NCBI RefSeq assembly: GCF_005154805.1
Contig: NZ_CP039727.1
Span: 2,291,501-2,355,500 of the forward strand
Reading direction: 5' to 3'
Source of the DNA: Bacillus sp. S3
Lineage (GTDB): Bacteria > Bacillota > Bacilli > Bacillales > Cytobacillaceae
DNA: 64,000 nucleotides
Below are positions 42,142 to 51,133 of the stretch, piece after piece. Position 1 is the first letter of the stretch. Each line of letters opens with the position of its first letter. Made by a program: the position numbers and the translations under genes. The notes beneath the pieces were generated by a model. It made no database searches. It had not been told where the DNA came from and saw only the letters and a program-made list of their open reading frames with translations.

Positions 42142-43653
42142 ATGGAAGGAAAGTGGCTGATCGCCGATCGGGATCTGAATGAGCGGGAAGGGTTAAAATG
42201 GTTATTAAAAACATCATCAATTCCCGTTTCGGATATTTTTTTAGCATCGAACTACAAGGAATTTATTGTTTTATTTGAAAATGAACCCCCCGACATTGTT
42301 CTATTGGAGCTGGACATGATCAGTAAGGATGAGTGGGCAGGCTTCCGCGACCTCATGCAGATCTATGATCCTGTCTTACTTTTAACAAGTGCAGAAGCCA
42401 CCTTTGAAAAAGCACGCCTGGCAATTGATATGCAGGCATTGGATTTAATGATCAAACCATTTTCGTCAACAAAGGTTAAATCGGCCTTTCAAAAGGCTTT
42501 AAGAAGACTGGACACGAAATTTCATACAACTGGTATGCACCATCCACATTCACATAAAGATATTTCATATGAGGCATTATTCCTCCCGCAGGAAGCTACA
42601 TCTGGAAATGTTAAAATAGCTGCTTTTCAGACAGAAAGTATCGGCATGCTGCCAACACTCTATTCGTTTATCATGGAATATCCGTTTACTGACAGCAGGG
42701 GTGTTTTCGCCTTAAGTGATATGGTCGTGTTATTATTCAATGGGGCTTGTCACAATATGACGGAACAATGTCAGAAAGCGATGAGAAAATGGGAAGAAGA
42801 ATTTTCTGAGCACTTGGCGATTGTTGTCCACAAAGGGAATTCGGCGGCAATGACACTGAACCAGGAATACCTGCAAACGCGGAAAATGCTGGAGTTCACC
42901 TACTACAAAGGGTACCGGCAAGTAGTCGAATTCGAATATTCACCTAATTGGGGGCATATCGATCCCTTTCTGACTCCACCGGAACAAAGAGAGTGGGTCG
43001 ATATTCTTGCAAATCTAAACATCGAAAAAATTAAAAAGTGGCTATATGATGAATTTCTTCAATTACAGCATCCCTATCCGGATCCAGGCTTAGTCAGAAT
43101 CAGGTTAACGAGCATATTGGCTCAGGTCAGAAGATTTATGAAGACATATAAGCTGAATGATGACCCCAGCCTTGAACAGGATTATCGAACGATTTTTAAC
43201 TCAATCTTATATGATACCGTTCTGTATCGAACCGTACAAAATCTTATTTTATTTATTCAAAAAATATTTGTTGGTGCAGAAAACTCTATGCAGCAAATGA
43301 AACAAGATCCAATTGAGCTCGGAATGTCGTATATGAAGGCTAATTTTTCCAAAAGCAGTCTTAGGCTCGAAGATGTGGCGCAGTATGTGGACCGAAATCC
43401 CGCTTACTTCAGTCATCTGCTAATAACGAAAACCGGATATAGTTTCACCGAACTCTTGGCCGGCATACGAATGAAAGAAGCAAAGCGATTATTGATTGAA
43501 ACAAGAAAGCCGATTAAAGAGATTTCCATTTTATCAGGTTATCAAAATGCCAATTATTTTAGCAGAATGTTTCGGGAACTAATCGGGATGTCTCCCCGTG
43601 ATTTCCGCATGCAAAAACCGGATTGGATGATAAATGAGAAGGGAACTGTTTAG
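42142..43653 (+). CDS. YesN-type response regulator with AraC DNA-binding domain
   Basis: A 503-residue protein. The N-terminal receiver-like domain (about 1-120) has LLELDMISKDEWAGF in the phospho-acceptor strand and a Lys in LDLMIKPFSSTKVK. The centre (~150-380) has no clear domain. The C-terminal AraC/XylS double helix-turn-helix is SLRLEDVAQYVDRNPAYFSHLLITKTGYSFTELLAGIRMKEAKRLL plus IKEISILSGYQNANYFSRMFRELIGMSPRDFR. Such regulators usually pair with a YesM-type histidine kinase; none is adjacent. It lies upstream of hutU in the same direction, so hut control is possible but unproven. Start ATG 42142 follows AAGGGGG. Confidence 0.85.
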   Translation: MEGKWLIADRDLNEREGLKWLLKTSSIPVSDIFLASNYKEFIVLFENEPPDIVLLELDMISKDEWAGFRDLMQIYDPVLLLTSAEATFEKARLAIDMQALDLMIKPFSSTKVKSAFQKALRRLDTKFHTTGMHHPHSHKDISYEALFLPQEATSGNVKIAAFQTESIGMLPTLYSFIMEYPFTDSRGVFALSDMVVLLFNGACHNMTEQCQKAMRKWEEEFSEHLAIVVHKGNSAAMTLNQEYLQTRKMLEFTYYKGYRQVVEFEYSPNWGHIDPFLTPPEQREWVDILANLNIEKIKKWLYDEFLQLQHPYPDPGLVRIRLTSILAQVRRFMKTYKLNDDPSLEQDYRTIFNSILYDTVLYRTVQNLILFIQKIFVGAENSMQQMKQDPIELGMSYMKANFSKSSLRLEDVAQYVDRNPAYFSHLLITKTGYSFTELLAGIRMKEAKRLLIETRKPIKEISILSGYQNANYFSRMFRELIGMSPRDFRMQKPDWMINEKGTV

Positions 43654-43841
43654 TGAAACAGTTTCCTTAATTTCTATAAAAATTATCATTTTATAAAAAT
43701 ATTATCGTTTATTGGTGATTAGTCCTAGAAAAAATGTTCTTCTACATAGAAAAATTATCCTCTTTCTAATTATTCATCCGTATTTTTCAGAAAATTGGAT
43801 TTTTATAATAGTAGTAGAATCATAAATAGGGAGTGAAATCA

Positions 43842-45515
43842 ATGGAAACGAAGACAACGAATAAGCGGATCATTAAGAACTATAAAGGAACGGAATTGCA
43901 TGCAAAGGGCTGGATTCAAGAGGCGGCTTTACGTATGTTGATGAACAATCTTGACCAAGAGGTTGCGGAAAGACCCGAGGATTTAGTGGTTTACGGTGGA
44001 ATCGGGAAGGCTGCGCGAAACTGGGAATCTTATGACGCGATTGTGAAAACGCTTTTAGAGTTAGAAGAGGATGAGACATTGTTAATCCAATCCGGGAAGC
44101 CGGTTGTTGTCTGGAAATCACACAAAGATGCGCCTCGCGTATTATTGGCGAACTCCAACCTTGTCCCTGCATGGGCGAATTGGGAGCATTTCCATGAGCT
44201 TGATAAAAAAGGGTTGATGATGTACGGCCAAATGACAGCCGGGAGCTGGATTTATATCGGCAGCCAAGGAATTGTTCAAGGCACGTATGAAACATTCGCT
44301 GAGCTTGCTCGTCAGGATTATGGAGGTTCCCTAAAACATACGATCACATTAACGGCAGGTCTTGGAGGCATGGGCGGTGCACAGCCACTGGCCGTCACGA
44401 TGAATGATGGTGTCTGTATCGCTATCGAAGTAGATGAAACGAGAATTGACCGCCGGATTGAAACGAGATACCTTGATGTGAAAACAAAGGACCTTGAGGA
44501 AGCATTAAGATTGGCTCATGAAGCGAAGACTGCCGGTAAAGCACTTTCGATTGGTTTACTTGGAAATGCGGCAGAAATTTTACCATTAATGATTGAAAAA
44601 GGGTTCAACCCGGATGTGTTAACAGACCAAACATCTGCCCACGATCCGCTTAACGGCTATGTTCCGGTTGGCTATTCTTTAGAGGAGGCTGCTGTATTAA
44701 GGAAAGCAGATCCAACAAAGTATGTTGGGCTTTCTAAACAAAGTATGGCAACACATGTGAAAGCTATGCTTAAAATGCAAGAAAAAGGAGCCGTTACCTT
44801 TGATTACGGTAACAACATCCGCCAAGTAGCAAAGGATGAGGGCGTGGAAAATGCCTTTGATTTCCCTGGATTTGTTCCAGCTTATATTCGTCCATTGTTC
44901 TGCGAAGGTAAAGGCCCGTTCCGCTGGGCAGCACTATCCGGTGATCCGGAAGATATTCGAAAAATTGACGAAGCCTTACTTCGCGAGTTTAAAGATGATG
45001 AGCATCTGTGCAAGTGGGTTAGAATGGCGCAGGAAAGAATTGCTTTCCAAGGACTTCCTGCCCGGATTTGCTGGTTGGGTTATGGCGATCGTGCCCGCTT
45101 CGGTAAAGTGATTAATGATATGGTTGCGTCTGGTGAAGTTTCTGCACCAATCGTGATTGGCCGTGACCACTTAGATGCAGGTTCTGTCGCTTCTCCTAAT
45201 CGTGAAACAGAAGCGATGAAGGACGGCAGTGATGCGGTTTCTGACTGGCCAATCTTAAATGCAATGATCAATGCTGTTGGCGGGGCAAGCTGGATTTCGC
45301 TTCATCATGGCGGTGGTGTTGGCATGGGTTATTCCCAGCATTCAGGAATGGTTATTGTTGCGGATGGCACGAAGGATGCAGAAGTCCGCTTGCAGCGCGT
45401 GTTAACAACAGACCCTGGTATGGGCGTCGTCCGTCATGCGGATGCAGGTTATGAACTTGCCATTAAGACAGCGAAAGAAAAAGGCATCCACATGCCAATG
45501 TTGCAACAAGATTAA
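43842..45515 (+). CDS. hutU: Urocanate hydratase
   Basis: A 557-residue NAD-dependent enzyme converting urocanate to imidazolonepropionate. Recognisable segments: [19 protein letters not shown] start, [43 protein letters not shown] (NAD site), [17 protein letters not shown] and [19 protein letters not shown] near the active site. Start ATG 43842 follows AGGGAG. First gene of hutU-hutI-hutG. The upstream 188 bases are AT-rich with TATAAT at 43804 but no good -35. Confidence 0.97.
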   Translation: METKTTNKRIIKNYKGTELHAKGWIQEAALRMLMNNLDQEVAERPEDLVVYGGIGKAARNWESYDAIVKTLLELEEDETLLIQSGKPVVVWKSHKDAPRVLLANSNLVPAWANWEHFHELDKKGLMMYGQMTAGSWIYIGSQGIVQGTYETFAELARQDYGGSLKHTITLTAGLGGMGGAQPLAVTMNDGVCIAIEVDETRIDRRIETRYLDVKTKDLEEALRLAHEAKTAGKALSIGLLGNAAEILPLMIEKGFNPDVLTDQTSAHDPLNGYVPVGYSLEEAAVLRKADPTKYVGLSKQSMATHVKAMLKMQEKGAVTFDYGNNIRQVAKDEGVENAFDFPGFVPAYIRPLFCEGKGPFRWAALSGDPEDIRKIDEALLREFKDDEHLCKWVRMAQERIAFQGLPARICWLGYGDRARFGKVINDMVASGEVSAPIVIGRDHLDAGSVASPNRETEAMKDGSDAVSDWPILNAMINAVGGASWISLHHGGGVGMGYSQHSGMVIVADGTKDAEVRLQRVLTTDPGMGVVRHADAGYELAIKTAKEKGIHMPMLQQD

Positions 45516-45527
45516 TAGACTGAGAGG

Positions 45528-46832
45528 ATGTTGGAATTGAGTAAAGCCATTTTTATCAGAAATGCTTCTCAGCTCGTTACCTTACAGGGGAGTTCGCACG
45601 CTCCCCTTGTAAGGGAAGCGATGTCTGAGCTAGGAATTATTGAGGACGGCAGTGTGTGGATTGAGGACGGTGTGATTCAGGCAGTCGGTAAGGATGAAGA
45701 ACTGTTCGAAAAATATGCTGATCGTCTTGGTGAAGCAGAAGTGGTGGATGCAAGCGGCAAGCTTGTGACGCCAGGTCTTGTTGATCCCCATACACATGTA
45801 GTGTTCGCCGGAAGCAGGGAAAATGAATTCAATATGCGTCTCCAGGGTGCAACGTACATGGAAATCATGAACGCGGGCGGGGGCATCCATGCAACAACAA
45901 GGGCGACTCAGGCTGCGACACATGAAGAACTTTTTCAAGCAAGCTTTGGGCGGTTAAATCAGTTTCTGCGCCACGGAGTCACAACGGTTGAAGCAAAAAG
46001 CGGCTACGGAATGGAATGGGAAACCGAACTGAAGCAGCTTGAAGTTGCGAAGCAGTTAAATGAAATGCATGTCATTGATGTGGTTTCTACCTTTATGGGG
46101 GCACATGCGGTGCCAAAGGAATATAAAGAAAATCCCGACGAGTTCGTACGCGTGCTCGTGGAAGAAATGATTCCCAAGGTGGCGGAGCTTGGCCTTGCGG
46201 ATTTTAATGATGTATTTTGTGAGCATGGCGTGTTTACACCGGAGCAGTCAAGGGTGATTTTGGAAGCAGGAAAGCGTCATGGATTAATTCCAAAGATTCA
46301 CGCTGACGAGATTGAGCCATACGAAGGCGCAGAGCTTGCAGCGGAAGTAGGCGCCATTTCTGCAGACCATTTACTTAAGGCGTCGGAAAAAGGAATGAAG
46401 GCGATGGCCGAAAAGGGAGTGGTCGGAGTATTGCTTCCGGGAACAGCTTACTTTTTAATGGCAGAGTCGGCAAATGGCCGGAAAATGGTCGATTTAGGGG
46501 TGCCTGTTGCCCTGTCTACTGATTGTAACCCTGGCTCGTCACCAACCGTTTCCCTGCCATTTATTATGAATCTTGGTTGTCTAAAAATGGGGATGATGCC
46601 GGCTGAAGTGATTACAGCCACTACAATCAATGCGGCCCATGCGATTAATCGCGGCCATGAAATTGGCAGTTTAGAAGTTGGAAAAAAAGGCGATGTGACG
46701 ATTTTTAACATCGAGAATTATATGAAGCTTCAATACTCTTATGGGGTTAACCATACCGATACAGTGGTGAAAAATGGCCGGGTAGTTGTTAGAGGAGGTC
46801 AGTTAGTTAATGAAGAGCTTTCTCTATCCTAA
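45528..46832 (+). CDS. hutI: Imidazolonepropionase
   Basis: A 434-residue amidohydrolase that opens imidazolonepropionate to formiminoglutamate. Metal ligands: HTHVVFAG (residues ~82-89), HADEIEPYEGAELA and STDCNPGSSPT. The substrate loop is HGVTTVEAKSGYGM. The start could be ATG 45528 or TTG 45537; the weak GAGAGG upstream does not decide. It overlaps hutG by 23 bases. Confidence 0.96.
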   Translation: MLELSKAIFIRNASQLVTLQGSSHAPLVREAMSELGIIEDGSVWIEDGVIQAVGKDEELFEKYADRLGEAEVVDASGKLVTPGLVDPHTHVVFAGSRENEFNMRLQGATYMEIMNAGGGIHATTRATQAATHEELFQASFGRLNQFLRHGVTTVEAKSGYGMEWETELKQLEVAKQLNEMHVIDVVSTFMGAHAVPKEYKENPDEFVRVLVEEMIPKVAELGLADFNDVFCEHGVFTPEQSRVILEAGKRHGLIPKIHADEIEPYEGAELAAEVGAISADHLLKASEKGMKAMAEKGVVGVLLPGTAYFLMAESANGRKMVDLGVPVALSTDCNPGSSPTVSLPFIMNLGCLKMGMMPAEVITATTINAAHAINRGHEIGSLEVGKKGDVTIFNIENYMKLQYSYGVNHTDTVVKNGRVVVRGGQLVNEELSLS

Positions 46833-47805
46833 ATTGATTCCGCCAGCTTTTACATGGATAAGGCCTGAGGGCGGGGCGGTAATTTCCAAGGTCCACGAAT
46901 GGATTCAGCCGCTAACTGACGAATCTGATGCAGAAAAAAGCAAGGATGCCGACTTTGTCATGGTCGGCGTCCCGCTTTCCCGTTCATCTATTAGTGCATC
47001 TGGCGCTTCGGAATTTCCCGACGCCTTCCGCCGTGCTTGGAAGGGGTTTACTACGTACAATTTAGATGAGGATGTGGATTTATCGTCAAGGAAAGCGATC
47101 GATGCAGGTGACGTGCCGATGCACGTCACGGATATCCGCCGCTGCCATGACAATATTATTCAAGCTTCAGCGGCACTCCGCGGCCACTTCCCGGAGTCAA
47201 AAGTGTGTGCCATTGGCGGCGATCACTCGATTACAGCGATGATGATTAAAGGGATGCATCAGGCACGACCAGACGAGAAAATTGGGATTATCCAGTTTGA
47301 TACCCATTTTGATTTACGGGATCTGTCGGATAATGGACCATCTAACGGTACACCAATGCGGAACCTGATTGAAAGCGGAGTTGTCAAAGGATCCGATATG
47401 TACAACATTGGTTTACATGGGTTTTTCAATACGAAGGATTTAAAGCAGTATGCTGATGAAAAAGGCGTCAACTATATTACGCTTCGCAATGCAAGGCGGG
47501 CAGGCATAGAAGAAACAGTCCGCCGCAGTTTAGAAGAATTGTCGGCAAGGGTGGATACGATTTATTTAACCGTTGATATGGATGTACTCGATATTGCCTA
47601 TGCACCGGGGGTACCGGCATCAACACCGGGAGGCATGACAACAGCAGAACTGCTGGAAGGAGTACTAACAGCTGCCAAACACCCCAAAGTGGGCGCAATG
47701 GACATCGTCTGCCTCGACCCGCAAAAAGACACCGCCGTCCAGCCAACCGTAAAACTCGGCACCCACGTATTTTTAACCTTTCTCACAGGGGCAATGATGA
47801 GATAG
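46810..47805 (+). CDS. hutG: Formimidoylglutamase
   Basis: A 331-residue ureohydrolase-family enzyme that hydrolyses formiminoglutamate to glutamate and formamide. Mn ligands: GGDHSIT, DTHFDLRD and DMDVLDIAYAPGVPASTPGG. RBS AGAGGAGG lies inside the hutI 3' end. The final 31 codons before base 47767 use no T-ending codons, unlike the rest of the gene, and the last G of the TAG stop is the first base of a GGTGTCAGGCACC repeat. Confidence 0.95.
   Translation: MKSFLYPKLIPPAFTWIRPEGGAVISKVHEWIQPLTDESDAEKSKDADFVMVGVPLSRSSISASGASEFPDAFRRAWKGFTTYNLDEDVDLSSRKAIDAGDVPMHVTDIRRCHDNIIQASAALRGHFPESKVCAIGGDHSITAMMIKGMHQARPDEKIGIIQFDTHFDLRDLSDNGPSNGTPMRNLIESGVVKGSDMYNIGLHGFFNTKDLKQYADEKGVNYITLRNARRAGIEETVRRSLEELSARVDTIYLTVDMDVLDIAYAPGVPASTPGGMTTAELLEGVLTAAKHPKVGAMDIVCLDPQKDTAVQPTVKLGTHVFLTFLTGAMMR
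47674..47766 (+). other. C/A-ending codon tract in the 3' end of hutG
   Basis: 31 consecutive hutG codons with third positions C 19, A 8, G 4, T 0 (hand count). The tract ends 38 bases before the GGTGTCAGGCACC copy. Protein motifs are unaffected, so the shift is synonymous. Confidence 0.8.
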
Positions 47806-47817
47806 GTGTCAGGCACC
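47805..47817 (+). repeat. GGTGTCAGGCACC repeat, copy 1
   Basis: Exact 13-base copy overlapping the hutG stop codon by one base. The core GGTG.CACC is itself an imperfect palindrome. Confidence 0.85.
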
Positions 47818-47851
47818 AAAATTATATAATTATATTATGTTAACCCGTCTG

Positions 47852-47881
47852 AACCTCCGCTGATTTGCAGGGGTTTTTTTG
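47852..47881 (+). terminator. Terminator after the hut operon
   Basis: AACCTC pairs with GGGGTT (one G-U) across a 13-base loop, followed by TTTTTTT. Weaker than the others in the window. Confidence 0.6.
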
Positions 47882-48128
47882 GCTGTTTCTTTTGTCCATT
47901 TTTTGTTTTTTTAGACTCTTGCCTTAACATTTTCCCTCCTATTTGAATTAACTATATTAGGCAACAAAGCTTTGACTTTTTATTTATGCAGTTTTAGAAA
48001 CCCATTTTGTTAGACAAGCTTCACAAAATCAAGCTGGCAGGGAATAAAAGATAAAAGGAGGTTCGCCACAGGCAAAACATCTGTAAGCGACTGCGTTAAA
48101 ATTTTTATACCATGCAAGGAGGAGAAAT
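47882..48128 (+). other. Leader region of the kinase-glycosyltransferase operon
   Basis: No gene seen. The first part (47882-47912) is T/G-rich. TTGACT at 47972 is a possible -35, with only poor -10 candidates near 47994-48000. AAAGGAGG at 48055-48062 looks like an RBS but is not followed by a usable frame. The real RBS AAGGAGG is just before 48129. Confidence 0.5.
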
Positions 48129-49154
48129 GTGGATAGTAAACAATTAAATAACTGGTTAAAAGAAATTAAAGTTCAAAATGTAGTGAATGCGGATGTAGAA
48201 GTGGTGAACAACTCACCATTAGTCATGCTAGGGAAGGGGCGGCAAGGGGCGGTCTTCCAGGTTTCTGAGGATGTTTGTGTGAAAGTATTCGGCAATGAAG
48301 AGGATTGCGAACGCGAACACTATGCCCTATCGCTTGGTCAGGAAACCAATCTATTTCCTAAAATACATGCAAAAGGTCCGCTTTATATCGCGATGGATAT
48401 TGTTAGAGGGGTGGATATTCGCGAATATTTACAATCGCAGCCACTTACGGAAGCACTTTCTGCCAAATTACTAGAGATGCTAATTACATTTAAAAAGATT
48501 GGTTATGAGCGGATTGACCATCACAAACGGCAAATTTACCTGCAGCCAGATGGCAGCCTGAAGGTAATTGATGTAGCGAGAACCGTTTGGCGTGACCGTG
48601 TTTATCCGTATCCGCGGAAATTACTAACTTCACTAGGGGAAGAAAATAAAGCAATCTTTTTATCGTACGTTCAAGAAATGGCTCCCGAAGTTTATGCGGA
48701 ATGGCTCCACTATATCCGAATGGAAGAGATTTCACAGCAAATCACCCAACTATTACTACCGGAAAAACCTGATAAAAAAGCATTAAAGAATTTGAGTCAA
48801 CAATTGTTAACAACAGAAGATGAAGAAAAATATGTGCTTCAGCTGCAGGGCTTGGTCCACAAGGTATTTAAAGAAGAATGGGTCAAAACTATGCTTGCAC
48901 GTGGAAAAGATCCGGATGCTGTCATGGAAAAAATTGATAAGTACTGGGATTCCCGCGAGAAAGCACTAAACCCTGAATGGAATCGGAAACGTGACAAAGA
49001 TTGGGATAAATATCGTAAGGAAGGTAAGCGATACTCTGGAGAAAGCCGCCACGACCATGATAAACACCATGACAGAAAACGTTTTGAAGGAGAAAAATAC
49101 CGCGGCCATGCTGATAGAGGCGGTCATAAGAACAGGAAACGCCGTCATAGTTAA
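48129..49154 (+). CDS. Protein kinase-like protein with basic His-rich C-terminal tail
   Basis: A 341-residue protein. The kinase-like fold spans about residues 28-170: Gly-rich loop LGKGRQGAVFQV, Lys in CVKVFG, hinge MDIVRGVDIREYL, a catalytic-loop equivalent IDHHKRQIYLQPDG and the metal-binding Asp in LKVIDVAR. This resembles the YrzF/lipopolysaccharide-kinase type rather than a classic Hanks kinase. A helical region follows; residues ~285-341 are an extreme K/R/H/D/G-rich tail resembling repetitive spore-coat proteins. GTG start at 48129 after AAGGAGGAG. It heads an operon with a glycosyltransferase, a second kinase-like gene and galU. A spore-coat or envelope role is inference, by analogy with the CotS/CotSA pair. 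Confidence 0.78.
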   Translation: MDSKQLNNWLKEIKVQNVVNADVEVVNNSPLVMLGKGRQGAVFQVSEDVCVKVFGNEEDCEREHYALSLGQETNLFPKIHAKGPLYIAMDIVRGVDIREYLQSQPLTEALSAKLLEMLITFKKIGYERIDHHKRQIYLQPDGSLKVIDVARTVWRDRVYPYPRKLLTSLGEENKAIFLSYVQEMAPEVYAEWLHYIRMEEISQQITQLLLPEKPDKKALKNLSQQLLTTEDEEKYVLQLQGLVHKVFKEEWVKTMLARGKDPDAVMEKIDKYWDSREKALNPEWNRKRDKDWDKYRKEGKRYSGESRHDHDKHHDRKRFEGEKYRGHADRGGHKNRKRRHS

Positions 49155-49226
49155 TTGAAATAGCAGAAGACTATGCATGGCTAATAAAAAAAGAGGAGGC
49201 CCCAAAAAAATTAAGGAGAAAGCTAA

Positions 49227-50342
49227 ATGAAGGTATTAGTAATCTGGCGGCTCCTCACTGTTGGCGGGGTAAATGCCGGATGGAGAAACCGCTCGATTTA
49301 TTTTAAACAGCATGGTATAGAAACTGAATTTTTATATACGACAGATCACGGCGGACTTCATATTATGCAGGATGTCGCACAAGTATATTTAACAAAGGAT
49401 GAGCAAGAGATTATTACCATTATCAAAAAAAACGCATATGACGCCATCATTGTGGTCGACACAGGTGCAGCCTATAAATGGATCCGAAAAGCCAAGTATA
49501 AGGGTCCGGTTATTGTCGAAGCAAGGACCCCAGAGCTGATTAAGCTCATGCCCCACCTTAAGTCATTTAAAGGAATACGGCCAGAATTAATCGTTGTTCC
49601 TTCACAGTATCAAAAACGATTGGTGTCTATTTTGACAAATGATATTCCCATCCATGTCATCTACAACGGGGTGGATACCACTTTTTTCCGTTCGCTATCC
49701 ACCGAGGAAATCGATTTCGACAGTGCTCCAACACTGCCGAAAGGTAAAAAAATAATTGGCTGGATCGGTAGATTGGACAAACGTAAAAACTGGCCGATGC
49801 TGCTTGAAGTGGCAAAAGTGATGAAAAGTGAACGCAGCGATATTGAAATATGGATTATTGGCGGAGCTCAAAGTGTCCAGCGCGAAGAATTTAAAGCCGC
49901 CTGGCAAGAGGAAGGACTCACTGACATCATCAAATGGTTTCCGGTTATCCCCTACCAGCAAATGCCGCATGTATATGCGAAAATCCGCCAATCCGGAGGC
50001 TGCACACTTGCGACAACCAAATCTGAATCATTTGGAAATACTTTTATTGAATCGATGATCTGCGGTGTGCCTGTTGTGGCTTCCAGAATGATGCCAGTAA
50101 CTGAATTGGTTGAAGAGGGTGAGACGGGGCTGCTTTACCGAGGACAAAATGTCGAGGATGCGGTCAAGCAGTTATATGAAATCCTTGATGATCCCGTCAA
50201 ACATCAACAAATGTCACAGGCAGCCATCGACCGTGTGCAGCAATATTTTTCCATTCAAGCTGTGGCGAATGATTATATTGATTTGATAAAAAATATCATC
50301 CACCTGAATAATGGTGCGGCTGGCGAGGTGGATGCAACATGA
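49227..50342 (+). CDS. Glycosyltransferase, GT4 family
   Basis: A 371-residue GT-B glycosyltransferase. N-terminal VIWRLLTVGGVNAGWRNRSIYF is the acceptor side. The donor-binding half has HVIYNGVDTTFF, IIGWIGRLDKRKNWPMLLEVAK and the E-x7-E element in TKSESFGNTFIESMICGVPVVAS. It probably uses a UDP- or GDP-sugar; galU three genes downstream makes UDP-glucose. ATG follows AAGGAGAAAG. Similar in type to CotSA of the B. subtilis spore coat, but the identity is not claimed. Confidence 0.88.
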   Translation: MKVLVIWRLLTVGGVNAGWRNRSIYFKQHGIETEFLYTTDHGGLHIMQDVAQVYLTKDEQEIITIIKKNAYDAIIVVDTGAAYKWIRKAKYKGPVIVEARTPELIKLMPHLKSFKGIRPELIVVPSQYQKRLVSILTNDIPIHVIYNGVDTTFFRSLSTEEIDFDSAPTLPKGKKIIGWIGRLDKRKNWPMLLEVAKVMKSERSDIEIWIIGGAQSVQREEFKAAWQEEGLTDIIKWFPVIPYQQMPHVYAKIRQSGGCTLATTKSESFGNTFIESMICGVPVVASRMMPVTELVEEGETGLLYRGQNVEDAVKQLYEILDDPVKHQQMSQAAIDRVQQYFSIQAVANDYIDLIKNIIHLNNGAAGEVDAT

Positions 50343-51115
50343 TGACACCCGTTGCCTATCAAAAAAAACTGGAAGGCAAATCAAATGCTCATTTAATCAC
50401 TTTTAATGATGGCAAGGACTATGTGGTTAAATTTTTTCAGCCTGGCTTTGAAAAAACATTGCCCAATGAATGGGTGGGCTATTGCTTGGCACGATACTTG
50501 GGACTACCAGTACCATTTGCCAGGATAGTGGATATCTCCGAGGAATTTACTTCGCTAGTTCCTGAGCTTGCCAAAGTACAATCAACCCGGTATCAATTCG
50601 CCTCATTGTACATTCCTGATTGCCTTAACGGTCATCAAGTTTCCGAAGTAGCCAATATTGTTAATCATCAGACCCTAGCAGGAATCGTTATGCTGGATTA
50701 TTGGTTGTGTAATCGGGACCGTACCCGCAAAAATATTCTTTTGCGAGAAAGAGAGAGCGATGAGTATCAGTTATGGATGATTGATCAAGCCGAGATTTTC
50801 GGAACCTATAATTGGCTGCATGCTGATTTAGAAAATTTGCCGGTGGAAGTGTTGAAAAGCGCGACACACCAATTAATGGCGGGGTTTATTGATAATGAGC
50901 AAAGATTTACTGACCACCTTAAGTTGATTCAAACGATGCCGATTCTTTTAATGGAGGAAATTGTCTCGCTTATCCCTGATGACTGGATGGTTTCGCGTGA
51001 GGAGAAAAAGGCAATTGTTACTACGTTGGTAACGAGACGCAAAACGATTCTGCCGAAATTGATGGAAAGATTTTTAAAAAAGGTATACCAGCCATTCCAT
51101 GCTAATGAAAATTAA
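50339..51115 (+). CDS. HipA-like kinase-domain protein
   Basis: A 258-residue protein of the small HipA-like (HipA_2) group. An N-terminal beta part, with AHLITFNDGKDYVVKFFQPG and LPNEWVGYCLARYLGLPVPFARIVDI, is followed by the catalytic-type segment LDYWLCNRDRTRKNILLRE (HRD-like NRDR..N) and LWMIDQAEIFG (DFG-like D). Such proteins are predicted kinases of unknown substrate; there is no HipB antitoxin partner, so toxin function is unlikely. ATGA overlap with the glycosyltransferase gene implies coupled translation. Confidence 0.82.
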   Translation: MMTPVAYQKKLEGKSNAHLITFNDGKDYVVKFFQPGFEKTLPNEWVGYCLARYLGLPVPFARIVDISEEFTSLVPELAKVQSTRYQFASLYIPDCLNGHQVSEVANIVNHQTLAGIVMLDYWLCNRDRTRKNILLRERESDEYQLWMIDQAEIFGTYNWLHADLENLPVEVLKSATHQLMAGFIDNEQRFTDHLKLIQTMPILLMEEIVSLIPDDWMVSREEKKAIVTTLVTRRKTILPKLMERFLKKVYQPFHANEN

Positions 51116-51133
51116 CTTGAAGGGAGGTATTTT

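Noticed and set aside
50339..51115. HipA toxin of a toxin-antitoxin pair
   Set aside because: No HipB-like antitoxin gene is adjacent, and the protein is the short HipA-like type coupled to a glycosyltransferase gene.
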